64,000 nucleotides of DNA from Gonatopus flavifemur (Eukaryota > Arthropoda > Insecta > Hymenoptera > Dryinidae). The position numbers were made by a program, and so were the translations under genes. Of the stretch, positions 1-12,779 are shown one piece after another; position 1 is the stretch's first letter; each line of letters opens with the position of its first letter. The notes beneath the pieces are model-generated. The model searched no databases. It was not told the origin of the DNA and worked only from the letters and a program-made list of their open reading frames with translations. The stretch lies in contig JAFFJZ010000001.1 of the NCBI GenBank assembly GCA_018340375.1, forward strand, positions 52,692,001 through 52,756,000, in the 5' to 3' direction.

Positions 1-3000
1 GTAGAAGGTTTTAAAGGAGTGCTCTGATCAATTTTTCCACTAGAAAACTACTAGATCGTCTCAACCGTTTCAAGTCGATGCTGTTCAATCAATCACATCA
101 AACTTTGGATCAAAATATTTAGAATCGATCAAACAATCCGGGTTTGGTCTCTTCATTGTTCAACTAAATCGTCACAAATAAATAGAACGAAATTTCGTTA
201 TCAGTCAATAAAAAACCTTTATTCAGTTGTTTTTATAACAAATATAACTCATGTACAATTATTTAGAGACCAGAGCTGGGTCCTCCGATTTATTCTCAAT
301 TTCTTTATCTGAAGATCAATATAATTAATCGAATATTAATGTCGTAAAATGGTCGAAACGATTTAGTAGTTTTCTAGGGAAAAAATCGACTAGGGGACAC
401 CCTTAAGAATTTTTCAGAGATTTTCAGAGTTTAAAAACATTTTCAAAGATTTTCAGAATTTTCCCCGTGAGATTCACACTTTTTCAGTGAAATTTAGAGA
501 AATGTTTAGATAAATTTTCTTAACCAGGAAAGGAATCCCTACTAACAATTTTCCCACGAAATTGATTGAAAGATAGTAATTTTCCTACTCCTCGGCTAAG
601 TAAAATCAAACTGTTTAACTAATGGTTAACATCTGGTTCAAACAAGTTAATGAATGACAAACCGTTATATCAAATTTGTTATATGAATATAACAACCAAA
701 ATAAACTCATTTGTTGAAAAAATTTCGTTCGTCCGACAAAATGATTTTATGTTTCATTACAATATATAATTGTTGCAATAAAATAATTTTGTGGACGGAA
801 AAAATTATACGGATGAGTTCTCTTTAGTTGTTGTATGAGTATTATTTTTATGTGTCAAGGATGCGTTCGTATTGATCAACAAATTTTGTTGGCTTTCCTG
901 AGTGCAGCCGTTATATGCACTGTTCAAAATAATATGAAATTTTGTATCGAGGATGATAGTGAAATTGATAAAAATTATAATATTAAAGGACATAGCCTCA
1001 TATGTAAAAATAATACAAAATTTCGTTACACGACAAGACGTAAGAAACTTTGTATCATCCTATGAAGCGTTGCACTGATTTTTCTAATAGTATAGATTTT
1101 AAATCTCTCCCCTCAGTTTTTGTCAAGATGGATGAATTAAGAGCACTCAAGCGTCAAGAAGAACGGGTTCAATTTTGCGCCGACTTGTTTCAAAAATTAC
1201 TTGATAAATGCAAAGTAAAAATAGATAATAATCAACAGCAGGGATGGGCAGCTTCAATTACTTTTTGTCCTTGGAGGACTTGTCTGTTTCCCTAAAATAT
1301 AAATTCTGAACCTCAAATCAGAAAGTACTTGAGGCTGCCTAGCCCTGATCAAGAGCATACCTGAAATCGGACTCTGAATAAAAATTTGAGTTTCCTCATA
1401 GTTGGTAGATATTGGGAAGAGAATTTGTGATATTTGGAGGTTGTTACTTTTAAAACCCTCTCATACTCACCAGGAATCAGTAGAAGACTGGAATTTACAT
1501 TTAAAGTCTAATCCTGGTTTTGGATTCTATCATTATGCATTGAAAATTTCCGGTAAACGCGTTAATTTATGAAAGAGTCGGCACAAAATATGGCTCACTT
1601 CTTCTGACGCCCTGAAAAAATCTTATAAATATTATTATATGAATTGAAATGAGTAGAAACGGTGAATAAAAATGAGTCCTAACTTTTCAACCTGCAGTTC
1701 AATATATTCAGTCTTATACATGGAAAAAAGAAAACAGCAATGGTTACTGTGAATCACAAAGATAAATTGAAACGCGAATTCATTCCTTGCAGTGCTGCGT
1801 TCCCCAGTCAACATTGACGAATTTTATTACAATACCCATCACTGTGATCGCGCTAATCCTCATTATCTAAGTGTGTTTTCATTTGTTTTTCAACCGATCG
1901 CTGTCAACCACAGTAACTAGTAGTGTTTTCTTCTTTCCGTGTACAGACGGAAAAAATTGATCTCCCAAAAAGTACTGAAATTTCAGTAATACAGGGATAT
2001 GGGGCATTTGGGGATATTTCTACCTACAATGGAAATACAAATTCTTCTAAATTGACGAAGAAAATGAATAAATAATAAATCCTCTTTTAATCAAGTAATT
2101 TGAATGTATTTTTACCCAACTTTCTTCCCCCAATACACCCGATGTTTGCCCTATCCACGTAAGAAAATGGGTCAGTATGGAGGAAATTCTTCGATATTTC
2201 ACGATGTTTTTGTTCATTAATTTTGAGAATGCTTGGAAAATAGGTGAAACATCGAGTATATTGGAGAAGGAGAGTCTGACAAAAATACATTCGAATTACT
2301 CGATTGAAAAAAGATTGTTCATAACACTCGCGCAGAAAATTCTACTTCAGGGTTCAGACAAGTTTTGTTCAATCAATTTCCCTGAGTGAAATTCTAATTT
2401 CCAGAAATCGTCAGATCATGAATGTGCCCCTAAACATTTTTTCCTCAGTGTATAATTCCTAAGATTCCACGATTAAAAATCAAGAAAATATGTTGTAGAG
2501 AATGAAAAATATCATAAATGACCAAATTTTTATTTTGAAAAAATTCTAGTGATTTCCCTGAGATTTCCAGGTTTTTGGGAATTTTTGATAATTTCCCTGA
2601 GAATTCCCGGTGTTTTGAGTCCAATTTTTATTTCCCTGAGTTTTCCCCAATCTCCCGGAATTCCAGTTCTGTCTGAACCCTGTACTTTCCATGCCTGTAG
2701 AGCGGGAGGAAAGTACGTTTTCCCTCCCTGGGGAGGGAAGTGGGCAATTTTGATTTTTCGATTCCAAGAAAGAATATAGATAAATTTAATATTCTGCTGT
2801 GAGAATCACCATTCCGTTGATCTTATAAATTAATTAATTTTTGCGCACTTTTATGTTTCTTGCATTGCCTTACGTGAATTGCGTGAACTTTCCGTGCGAG
2901 TGTTATGAAAAGTATTATATACGTATATCGGGAGATAAGCACGCGATTACAATTCGTGTACTGCCGCTCTCACTTCGCTCGTGCGACAAACTCACACTCG

Positions 3001-3126
3001 TTGGCAATGGCGTTCCTTTCCTCCCTTGATACGTAATATACTTTTTGACTTCAAGGGAATATTAGCGGCGTGGCAGCAGCCAAATCGTTGATGACAAACT
3101 ACAGGCAAACGCTTCAATTTATTGGG
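1..3126. other. Non-coding stretch left of the mariner element
   Basis: No gene is recognised here. Short open frames occur on both strands but none has clear protein character over its full length. One possible small exon (1117-1216) is listed separately. Around 2550-2680 there are several copies of a TTTCCCTGAG motif, the reverse complement of the CTCAGGGAAA motif seen in repeats near 25.5 and 26.7 kb, so this is probably an old transposon remnant. The rest is AT-rich sequence without visible signals. Confidence 0.5.
1117..1216 (+). CDS. Possible isolated coding exon, unrecognised
   Basis: A pyrimidine-rich acceptor ending in CCCCTCAG is followed by an open frame that contains an ATG at 1129 and reads MDELRALKRQEERVQF and then CADLFQKLLDKCK. 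It reaches a possible donor (AAAG, then TAAAAATA) near 1216. The peptide is charged, probably helical, and looks more protein-like than its surroundings. I do not recognise the family, and no neighbouring exon was found on this strand, so it may be a fragment or chance. The coordinates are approximate. Confidence 0.2.
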
Positions 3127-3128
3127 TA

Positions 3129-4399
3129 TGGGAATAAGTTTCCGCCCTTTTTCAAGCAAAGTTGATTTTTATTCAAACAATGGATTATTACATAATGTTA
3201 TTCAAAGTATGCACCATTGGAAGCGACCACTTTTGCCCATCTTTCAGGTAGCATACGGATTCCTCGGAGAAAAAGCAGGTTCTTTTGACTCGATCCATTC
3301 ATTGAGCCATTTTTCGACACTTTCGTAAGAAGTAAACCGCTCTCCAGTAAGGGCTGATTGCATAGATCGGAATAGATGATAATCCGGGGGCGCAATGTCT
3401 GGGGAATACAGCGGGTGGGGTAAGATTTCCCAATTCACTCCTTCCAAATATTTTCTAACAGGTTGAGCAACATGTGGCCTAGCATTATCATGCAGCGAGA
3501 TAAGTTTATCATGTCTACCGTCCCATTCCGGTCGTTTTTCTTTCAGAGCTCGATTCAAACGTATTAGCTGTAGTCTGTAACGATCGCCAGTGATTGTTTC
3601 TGACGGTTTAAGAAGTTCATAATAAATGACACCTTTCTGATCCCACCAGATGCACAACATAATCTTTGAAGCGTGGATATTTGTTTTCGGTGTCGATGGA
3701 CCTGGTACACCTGGCAGCCCCCAACTTTTTCGACGCTTAGGATTATCGTAATAGATCCATTTTTCATCGCCAGGGACAATACGATGCAGAAAACTCTTTC
3801 TTTTCTGCCGTTTAAGAAGCATCTCGCACGTTACCAAACGTCTCTCGATATCTCTCTCCTTTAGTCGATGCGGCACCCAATTACCTGCTTTTTGGACCAT
3901 TCCCATCTTGTGCAAGCGTTTACCGACGGTCGACCTGTCAACACCCAACTCTTCAGACAACTCATCTAGGGTTCGACATGCATCTTCATTCAATAATTGT
4001 TCCAGTTCTGCAACTTCGAATTCTTTCGGTGTCCCTCCGCGTTCTTTATCACTCACGTCAAAATCGCCACTTTGGAATCGTCGAAACCACTCTTTACAAG
4101 TTGTATTGGACGGAGTGTGATCACCGTAAATATTGCACAGTACACGATACGTTTCAGCGGCACTTTTCTTCGAAATAAAACAATGAAGCATAACTTCCCG
4201 CAAATGCTGTTTTGTCGGGATAAACGTTGTCATTTTTGACACCAGATAAAAAATGATGTTTACGCTTGTAACAAATGTCAACTACCGCAATCGACACCTT
4301 ACACATATACACTTCCAAATCACAAGTATAGCACTTGAGTGAACTCAAAAATAGTATCAGCAGCAACACTTTTCCCAAGAGGGCGGAAACTTATTCCTA
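3129..4399 (-). mobile_element. Mariner transposon, mauritiana-like, nearly intact
   Basis: A 1271-bp element bounded by inverted repeats that read TRGGAATAAGTTTCCGCCCT from both ends (left from 3129, right ending at 4399). It is flanked by TA dinucleotides at 3127-3128 and 4400-4401, the expected target duplication of Tc1/mariner elements. The length and single minus-strand transposase gene are typical of mariner. It lies in intergenic DNA or in a long intron of the RBBP6-like gene. The two ITRs differ at very few positions, which suggests a fairly young copy. Confidence 0.95.
3198..4233 (-). pseudogene. Mariner transposase, single frameshift near the C-terminus
   Basis: The frame starts with an ATG at 4231-4233 (MTTFIPTKQH). 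An upstream in-frame ATG at 4281 is less likely, because family members begin at the second. It encodes the N-terminal paired helix-turn-helix region, the WVPH linker motif, and the catalytic triad of the DD34D class: GDEKW for the first Asp, HDNARPH for the second, and YSPDIAPPDYHLF for the third. I counted exactly 34 residues between the last two Asp. The frame breaks at a short A/T run at 3270-3274; the expected C-terminal block (LPERWAKVVASNGAYFE) continues in another frame to the stop at 3198. Everything else is open, so one small indel separates this copy from a full-length transposase of about 345 residues. Confidence 0.92.
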
Positions 4400-4401
4400 T
4401 A

Positions 4402-7400
4402 CCTAATAATTAAAATATCACTCTGTACAGCACTTCTCTGATTCAAGTATCAAGATCATCTAAAATTCATTCTTAAAATTGAATAAAACGAATTTTGTGA
4501 AATTTCATTCTATTCACTTTTATATCAGCATCCACCGAAACGCTCGTGTTTTCGTTTTCCATGTAGATGAAAATATCCCCAAATGCCCTTATGTTCCCAT
4601 TTTACTCAACTTTGGACAATTTTCGAAAGTTACATGTTTTCTGTGCATTAACTATAAACATGATGAGCATTTTATAAAGTTTTGGTGTAGGTCATTTTTA
4701 TAATTATTCCACTGTTAAAGATGTTGAAGGATTTCCTATTAGATGCAATAATTTCCATATGAAACCAATTTTGCAATGCGTTATGCGGCATGAATTCGTT
4801 GTTCAAACTTCGGCCCTGTTGTAAAATCCTGATTCATCCAGATGAAACTTCATGCATCTTATTTCAAGTATGTATACACATGACACTACATAAACTGATG
4901 GGTTTTATCTGTATTTATGGGATTTGATAAAAGAAGCCATAAGTGCCAGATTGAATTCCATCAAACTGATTCAAATGAACATATCATAAATCTCACGAGA
5001 ACTGATGAAACTCAATAAAAACACATCAAATCGACCCAAAAACGTTTTTATGAGAATTTTACAACAGAGTGAATTCGAAACACAATCGTATGCGTCAAAA
5101 ATTTTCGTATCTGGTATGTGAAGTTTAATAGCAAGGTCATACTCAGAGTAGTATTTTGAGTAGTTCGGACGACTCGTTTAAAATTATTTTTTGAGTACAC
5201 AACTCAAGGATAAAAATAAAATAAAAATTATATATACAAGTGTATGTATATAAAGTTTCAGTTTGAACCCCCTTCACACTTATTTTCGGGGTACGGTTTT
5301 TAATACCTACGCGAATTCACGAATACAAAGACAAAACTGTCAAAAAATTGTCAGAAAATGTGAATAACCATAGTTTTGTTACTGCACAGTGAAAAATTTT
5401 GTGTATGTCCCAAACGGTCCATTAAAAATTGATGTTAAATCTTAACATAAAAATGTTAAGTTGACCCTGAAAATATGAAACCAACACGAATTTTGAATGG
5501 ATCGTTAGCGACACTAAATTTTTAACTGTATACCATTTAAATATTTTGTGATGATAATAAGACTTTAATGTTTTAACCAAAGAATTTTGTTCATCACGTT
5601 TCAACAAGAATTCTCAGTCAAAATAACGAAACTTTTTGCCACAAGAAAACATTTGTTTTCAGTGAACATATTCCAAACATCAAATGGACCTTCACTCTTC
5701 TTCCAGCTTAAAAAACAAGGAGCAAAGAGAAAGACGACGATTTTGGACTGCATATTGCGTAGTCATACTGAAATATGTATTAGGGAGTTAAGACATTTTT
5801 AGTTTCAATTCATATGATTGTCAAAGATTAAAATCGTTGCGATTTGAAAATTACGTATCACAGTTTTACTTTAATACGATGTAGTTCAATTATCATTCCT
5901 GCATTCTATTCCAAAGGACTATAATTGAATTTCAAAAAGCATAGTTGGAAACATCCACTTCAGGATTCAATCATTTGTTTTTGTAAAACCGTATTCGTCA
6001 TTATCTAAAATATAATCAAGAATTTTGGTAAATTTGAAGATTTTAGATACCATGAATCAAAAAGTCCAAAAAATCAAATATTATGAAAGAATTTTAATTT
6101 TCAAACTGAAATATAAACCCGATTGGAAAAATCTTATTTTTATTTCCGAATTATAAAGTACCATTACAATAAACTTTCTCATTTATCCGAGTTTCAGTCA
6201 TTCAGGATTCTAATTTAATCAAAGTATCACAGGCAAACAACAGGAGTTATTCAGATTTATGCATTGAATAAACAAAAAAAGAAACCAAATATTTTGCTCT
6301 GAAAAAAAAAAAATGATATGATAAAATTAATTCTCATTACACTCAGTTATTTGAATGTTTGTTTTTTCCACGAGCTTGATTCTGCTTTCAATAATTTGTT
6401 ATTCAGAACCATCACGTCTCAATCATTCTAAACATAAAAAAGAAAAAAAAAAACATTGAATTGAATATTGAAAATTTGTCAATAATGATAATAATTCTGA
6501 ATGTATTCACTTGAGGTAGATTCGATCCACATTTCACGTAATTAAGAATCCGCTGTACTTAACATTATTAAAATGGTGTTGTATAATTTTCCGTTGCATA
6601 TTTTGTTTATTCCAACATACATTGATTTATAAGTATTACACTTAATGTATGATCACTCCATTTCTCTTGAATTATGTTAAAATTAGTGACTCGTTTAAAA
6701 ATATGGGATGTACAAATATATCTTTCTTAGAATTGGAAATGATCAATCTTGTTCGTTCCGATACAAGAAACTCGACATTTTTTTCAATATTTAGGATAAG
6801 CAGTACAATTATTGACTCCTCGAGAAAAGTCGTTGATCAAACAAACTGGATATTATGGCTCTCAAAATATCACCAACGCTGCACTTGTAGAAAATAATTA
6901 GATTTTCTCACATAGCCGCTCATGTTACGCTGGTTTCGCTTTTTGTGTGACTTAAATTTTTGAATGATAAGTCAATCATTGTATGGAAATCAACAATTGT
7001 GTGGTTTACCCTATTTCTTGCTTTTAATATATTTTGTACTATTGATCAGATGTTTGAGGTTTATATACAAAGAAACAATTGCGTAAATACAGAAATGTAT
7101 TCCCAGAGAGCAAGAAAAAACGTATGTGTATAAAAAAACAGTTCCAGGATATGTATTATCCTCATTGTAGTACTTCATTTTTCATTTAATTTGCTGTACA
7201 CAGAATTACTACAATGAATAATTTCAAAGTATACAATCCCCTTAGTCCCTAATTGAAACTTTCTCAATTGGAAATGCGAGAAAGCTCGTTAAAATTTCCC
7301 TGCTTTCCCCGCAAAAATCCCGCATTCAAGAGGGTACATTGAGATATTTTTAGTTCAAGACTTTGTACAACCATCAGGATTTGTGAACAATGATCGATCC

Positions 7401-8428
7401 CAATAGTTTACAAAGAAATATAAAAAAAAAGAGAAGAGAACATGTTGAATTTATTCAATTAGTCATGTTCGTTCCATGGAGGCATCTTTTTTTTAAATTC
7501 TGTAAAGAATACCCAAATGAACAATGTATAAAAATTGTCTGAAATGCACACAAAATGTAATATAACTGTCTCAAATGTATGGTAAGTCTCTGTTCAAATA
7601 AATACTAAACAATTCATGGTAATAGTACATTTTTTTCATCTCATTATCAAGCAAAATTGTACGCTATATCATTTGTCATTTTTCTAGTCTTTAATACCTC
7701 TTTATACAATTGACAAATGGATCGGGTGAAATCAAATTTTTGAAAAATATGATTTATAATTTGTGCATGATACAGCTGAGAATATTAAATACTTTCTCAA
7801 TTACATAATGTAGTTGCAATTAATTAGCAAATAAAGTTGACCGCATCATCAACATTATCCTCTTCCAGCTCTCACTTTCAAGTTTTCTTTGTGGAATAGA
7901 ATTTCTTATGTTATCTATCCAAGACTAGAATTTGTATTTATATCACAGGCGGTTTCAAATGAATCGAAATCATATCATTCTTTCTTTGAATGTCAACTTT
8001 AGAATAAACAGCTGCAAATTTAGTTTCTGCAAAAGAAACTAAATTCTACGTACCGATTTCTAAAAACTTATGACTTACGAGACATTTGTGTATTCAATCT
8101 AGGGAAACCATGGTTTAATTCTTCAAATGGTGTTTTTTATATTCAAAATCGTATTTTGAAACTTGTGGAATTTCCTTAAAGGATTAATTTATACATGACG
8201 ATTCAAGTTAAAGCGTTAAATTAGTAATTTAAATTAATACGCAAATAGTTTGTTGTACAAATAATGAAATCACGAAATAAATGTAAACAATAGAAAAATG
8301 TTTACGATTTCAATACATCACAGAATAAACGTGAACGAATGATCACCAGATTGTCATTTTCTTCAATCGATGATGCGAAATGTTGAATCGATGAATATCG
8401 ATTTCGTAAATTATTTATTTTTACATTT
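4402..8428. other. Long stretch without recognised genes
   Basis: AT-rich DNA with only short, low-complexity open frames. No exon with homology to a known family was found on either strand. If the RBBP6-like gene at 8506-9990 continues from its splice donor, this region would be intron. No repeats with clear termini were resolved here. Confidence 0.5.
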
Positions 8429-8505
8429 TTAAGAACTTAGAGTTACGAAGAATAATAATGACTGATTGAAAGAAACACTGTGATTTGTTTTGAAGAAATA
8501 CTTAC

Positions 8506-9990
8506 TTATTGATACAGGAGGTTGTGAATTTGTAGTATCGAATGAAGTTGGTGTAGATTCAACTGTTTTGGGTTCTTCTACAAATTCCTGAGATGCTACA
8601 GTGGGTACAGCAGCAGTGGTTGACAATGTTTTACTTCCACTTGTTGCCGTTTGTTGAGTTTCGCTTTTTGATTGGTCCGTTGGTATCGTCGGTTGCACAG
8701 TTTGTGCGGGTGGTCTTATGATTGGCCGTTTAGCATACCCAGTTTCATTTTTGAAATTCATTACCGCGTTTCGTAAAAACCGATTCGGGATTAATGTTTC
8801 GGGTGATACATCCTTTTCATTACAATCCGGACACTCGTGTTCCTCAGATTCCAATAGAAACGTACGGATACCTGTGGAGTGCAAAAAATATTTTCATTGA
8901 GCGATGGATGAACAATAGTTGATTTCATATTCGAATTAATAAAAGAAAATTACATTCGTCGCAAAAGGAATTGCCACAGCAAGGAATCATAACTGCATCC
9001 GTCAGGAGATCTTTACATATATTGCAAAGTAAATCCTCTGGAATTTCTGGTTTTTCGACCACCGGTTCGGGATCTTGTGAGAATGGTGGTCGTTCTTTTT
9101 TTCCTTCCTTGTAAGCTTGACTAGAAGAACGGAAAAGAATGAGATTTGGATTTTGAAGATAATATCATTAACATCGTAGTTTTGATATCAAACTTACTGG
9201 TCGATGACGGGAACCGCATATTGACCCGTAGGTGTCATCATCGCGCCTGGAACACGCGGGCCTTCAACCGGCACCATGAAACTACGAGGGATGCCTGTAC
9301 TTTTTTTTATTTCTATAGGTTCTTGATTGATACCTAACGGACAGTTTTTTATCCAATGGCCCGGTTGATGACATTTATAACACCGATAATTTGCCGGTAC
9401 ATCTCCTGTTTGATTAGCACCTCTGATTTTCATGTAACTGTTAATTGAATGAGATAAATTAAAATCATGGTATCAGATTAAATTGACGTACGAGATTCCA
9501 ATTTTACTTACTTGGATGGATCATAGTCTTGAGTGGATTGAGTCATCATCGCTCTGATTTTGTCTTCTTCCGAACCATCTAATCTTGTCAGATCTACAGC
9601 TCTGCCAAGATTAGTTTCATCTTTCGCATTATTGAATGGAGTATTATCATTGCGATCCCAAGAACGTTTTTGTTGGACCGTTAAAGGAACTCTGGCGACG
9701 ATGAGACTGGTATTTTTGGCAATTAATGCATTGTCGTCGGTGTAATCTGTACAAATAAAAAGAGATTTGTCAGAAAAAATATACAAGTGATTTGTCAAAA
9801 ACAGGTATAGACTTGGATATTTGCCTTCTTTAGTTTGTGCATTTGTTATTTGTAAATCAAAATCGGTGTTCTTTCCAATACGCTTCTGATGGAATATAGC
9901 TTTTTTCAAATCTGCTACTGATATATGTAATCCATCGAAGGATACCGTATCATAATCCAATGTGGATTTGAATTTATAATGTACAGACAT
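8506..9990 (-). CDS. RBBP6/Snama-like E3 ubiquitin ligase, N-terminal part
   Basis: Five exons on the minus strand: 9825-9990, 9512-9746, 9198-9437, 8954-9120 and 8506-8871. Splice phases agree throughout. The start MSVHYKFKSTL opens a DWNN ubiquitin-like domain (about residues 1-75, with the typical LQITNAQTKE). A CCHC zinc knuckle follows (CYKCHQPGHWIKNC), then a conserved KKSTGIPRSF block, then a RING/U-box with CNICKDLLTDAV, PCCGNSFCDEC and CPDC. The order is that of RBBP6, a nuclear ligase tied to p53/Rb and to mRNA 3'-end processing. After the RING comes a Thr/Ser/Pro-rich tail. The last exon ends at a good donor (GTAAGT at 8500-8505), but no downstream exon was recognised. Reading through that donor gives a stop at 8429, which would make a 416-residue short form. 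A 5'-UTR acceptor lies just upstream of the start (exon from 10008). Confidence 0.93.
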
Positions 9991-10008
9991 TGCTGTTATT
10001 TAATTGTC

Positions 10009-11855
10009 CTGTAACAAAAAAAAAACAAACATTCGATCTCAGTATCGATACAAATATAATCAAATAAGATTCAAGTTTCGTAACAATAAAAGTAAATCTT
10101 ATGGATAGATTTATGGATATGAAGTGAAAAATTCATGGAAACTTGTACTAAAGAAACTTTGTTTTGGAAATATTCATTCTTCCGAATGATCTCATAAACA
10201 TATGTTACCCCAATACCAAAATATGAAACAAATATAAAGTAAAGTGTTGAAATTAAAGGCATATAAGTTTTGATCTATTCGTTACAGGGGGATATTGCCA
10301 AACTTGTAACGATACAACACCCATTGAGAAAGTCCTGTGAGTTTGACAAGAACGGGTAGTCCTTACTCGTATGTTCTTTCAATCTCCAGCAATTTCATAC
10401 ATGTTCGAGAACAAAAACCTAGCAAAGATTTCAATGGGAATATATTCATAAGTTTTATATTGGATAAGTTTTTCCCGATCGTGGATGGAACCGAGTATCA
10501 CAACATAACGACGAAAGAAGGAATTTATGCGAAGGATCTCATTTGATCCAAAAATTCAACTCATGTTAAAATATCTATCGAAGTTAAGATTTAATGTCAT
10601 GAAAATTTGGTTTCAAAACTTTCATGAACTGTTCAACACTTATGGCACGAAAAATGTGAAATATTTTACACGAATGACGAGAAAAAACAAAATCACAAAG
10701 AGTTTGTGAAAATGAGGATAAGATGAGGAAAAACAGAAAAGAAACAGGAATATACTTACTATGAGTTGAAAAAACGGAAAGTATAAGGAAAAATAAAGAA
10801 CTTGTTATAAGGAAATTTCAACGATCCCTGATTACCAATATGTCGTCTTAACCTCCAGTCTCGATATTATTTATGTAAAATTCAATTGAACGGAGGAAAT
10901 ATGTACTCTTTTACGAGGATGATACTCACATTGCGAACAAAATACATTCCAATAAAATCTGAATCATGCAAATCACAAAACCGTAGCCATTCAACGCAAC
11001 CCAGCTTTTATTGTTCCTATAGATGGCAGAATCAATAGCTCGTGAAGTCGGCTTGAAATATTAGTGTATTAATGTCCAATTTGGATTTATGATTCTCATA
11101 AATCTATAGTACCATTTAAGTCAAAATATATAAATTTAATTATATTTTCATTGATTCTTCTTCGATACTTTTAGAGAGAAAATTATATCCCTCAAATTGA
11201 CGAAGCCAAAATTTAACCGCGTGATCTTAAAATTGACTAAAGGTAATGCATATTATTATTGGCATGCTAGGGCGTCAGTAATCTAATGAATGTTCGCCTA
11301 AAGAACTAAAGGTAGTTTCTTGATGAGTTCAGGAATTCTGAAATTGAGGAACCCTAAAGGTTCGTTCACACAGTCGCCAATTTAGCGACTGTTTTCCTAT
11401 CCCCGTTAGCAGAAAAAGAATCTTTTCAAATGACAGTGAAATAGGACTCTTGGCGAATTCTTTTCGAGCTATGTAACTCTTATTGGATTCTCTAAGAATT
11501 CAATTTTACTGGCATTTCGAGAATTCTTTTTTGAATTCGTAAATAATTCATAAAGAATACTTTTTCCAAAATTTTGCTATCTGGGACAATGGGTTCGTTC
11601 ATTCTACGTGCAACTTGTACCAAACCAATCATTTCGTTTCTATAACTAGAAATAGCGAATTCGAAATACTTGGAGCGATTGAGGTAACTTGCGACACCAG
11701 GGCAGCGTTGCCAGTATTCCCTAGAAAAATCTTCAGCATCTGATGATTGGTTATTTCTTGTACAACCGGTCAATCATATTTTCAATTTGGAAAGAAACGA
11801 CCAATGCCAAAAAATTTGAAGATTTTATTAGGGAATACTGGCATCACTGCACCAG
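10009..11855. other. Intergenic region upstream of the RBBP6-like gene
   Basis: No recognised gene. The splice acceptor at 10009-10010 implies that a non-coding first exon of the RBBP6-like gene lies somewhere here. A minus-strand open frame of 93 codons at 11492-11773 looks unlike simple repeat but matches nothing I know. It partly overlaps an inverted repeat whose arms lie near 11695-11735 and 11815-11855, so it may be a by-product of that repeat. Confidence 0.4.
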
Positions 11856-12207
11856 GGTAGTATGCAATAAGCCCAACTGGTAATAAGCCCGACTGCATTT
11901 AACCCGAACGACTTTAAACCCGAATGACAGTTGACCCGACTAATTATAAAAATATAATCAAATAAAATGGAAAATTAATTGAAATCAAAGCGTAATTAAC
12001 CTTTAATCTATACATCTTCACAGTAAAAGGTTGAATAAGCTTTGATTTCGGTTAATTTTCCATTTTATTTGATTATATTTTTATAACTAGTCGGGTCAAC
12101 TGTCATTCGGGTTTAAAGTCGTTCGGGTTATAATCTGTTCGGGCTAACACCAGTCGGGCTTGAGTGCCATTCGGGCTGATTACCAGTCGGGCTTATCGCA
12201 TACTACC
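11856..12207. mobile_element. Foldback MITE with GGTAGTATGC ends
   Basis: A 352-bp palindromic element. The left end reads GGTAGTATGCAATAAGCCC and the right end is its near-perfect inverted copy. The arms run well over 100 bp and meet around an AT-rich centre near 12030. Within both arms the motif AACCCGA or GCCCGAC recurs about every 20 bp (GCCCGAC, ACCCGAAC, ACCCGAAT, ACCCGAC), like binding-site iterons. No protein is encoded. It could fold into one long hairpin. The target duplication could not be defined. Confidence 0.75.
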
Positions 12208-12646
12208 GACACCAGTAAACGAATTTGGCTAATGTTCTAGAAAACATTGCTTCCATATGTCCAAGATCTCATGCAATCAAAGCATTCATTCGAATTTCAT
12301 GAGGACTGTTTTATGGGTTTAAAGCTCTAACCTCAAACAATTTTGTCATCTCAATTTGACTTCTCATATTATTAATTAGATTATTAAAATTCCTGTTAAT
12401 AGCGTGTATTTAATAATCAAAAATAATGGAGATCATTTTGAAAACTTATAAAATGAATATTGAAAATGAATGTGGTTTTTTCATACCCATGTGTAAGTGA
12501 TTTGGACATCCGCGGACATTTGAACGTTACCGATACGTCTCCGTAATGTTTTTTGTATGTTTCGTAATGTTTTTTTGCACATTGTGATAAGCTTTTGAAA
12601 CGTACATAAAACCTTCCGGTGCTAACTGAGATGGTTCCACGATAAA

Positions 12647-12779
12647 CCATGCAACCGGAGATTGTCCGGAACGGAACGATTCTAATTGGTAGAATACTAG
12701 TTTCATTTGGATATAACTATAACAATACTAGGGATCCACCAATTATGAGCGTTCCGTTCCGGACAATCCGGTTGCATGG
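12647..12779. repeat. Inverted repeat, CCGGAACGGAACG arms
   Basis: The outer arms (12647-12678 and 12750-12779) are near-perfect inverted copies containing TTGTCCGGAACGGAACG, with weaker pairing continuing inwards around ATTGGT and CTAGT. The spacer is about 70 bp. It lies upstream of the PET100-like gene on the plus strand. It could be a small foldback element or paired regulatory sites; the sequence alone does not decide. Confidence 0.6.

Noticed and set aside
11492..11773. 93-codon minus-strand frame
   Set aside because: Partly within an inverted repeat; no family recognised, no clear splice context. Left uncalled.
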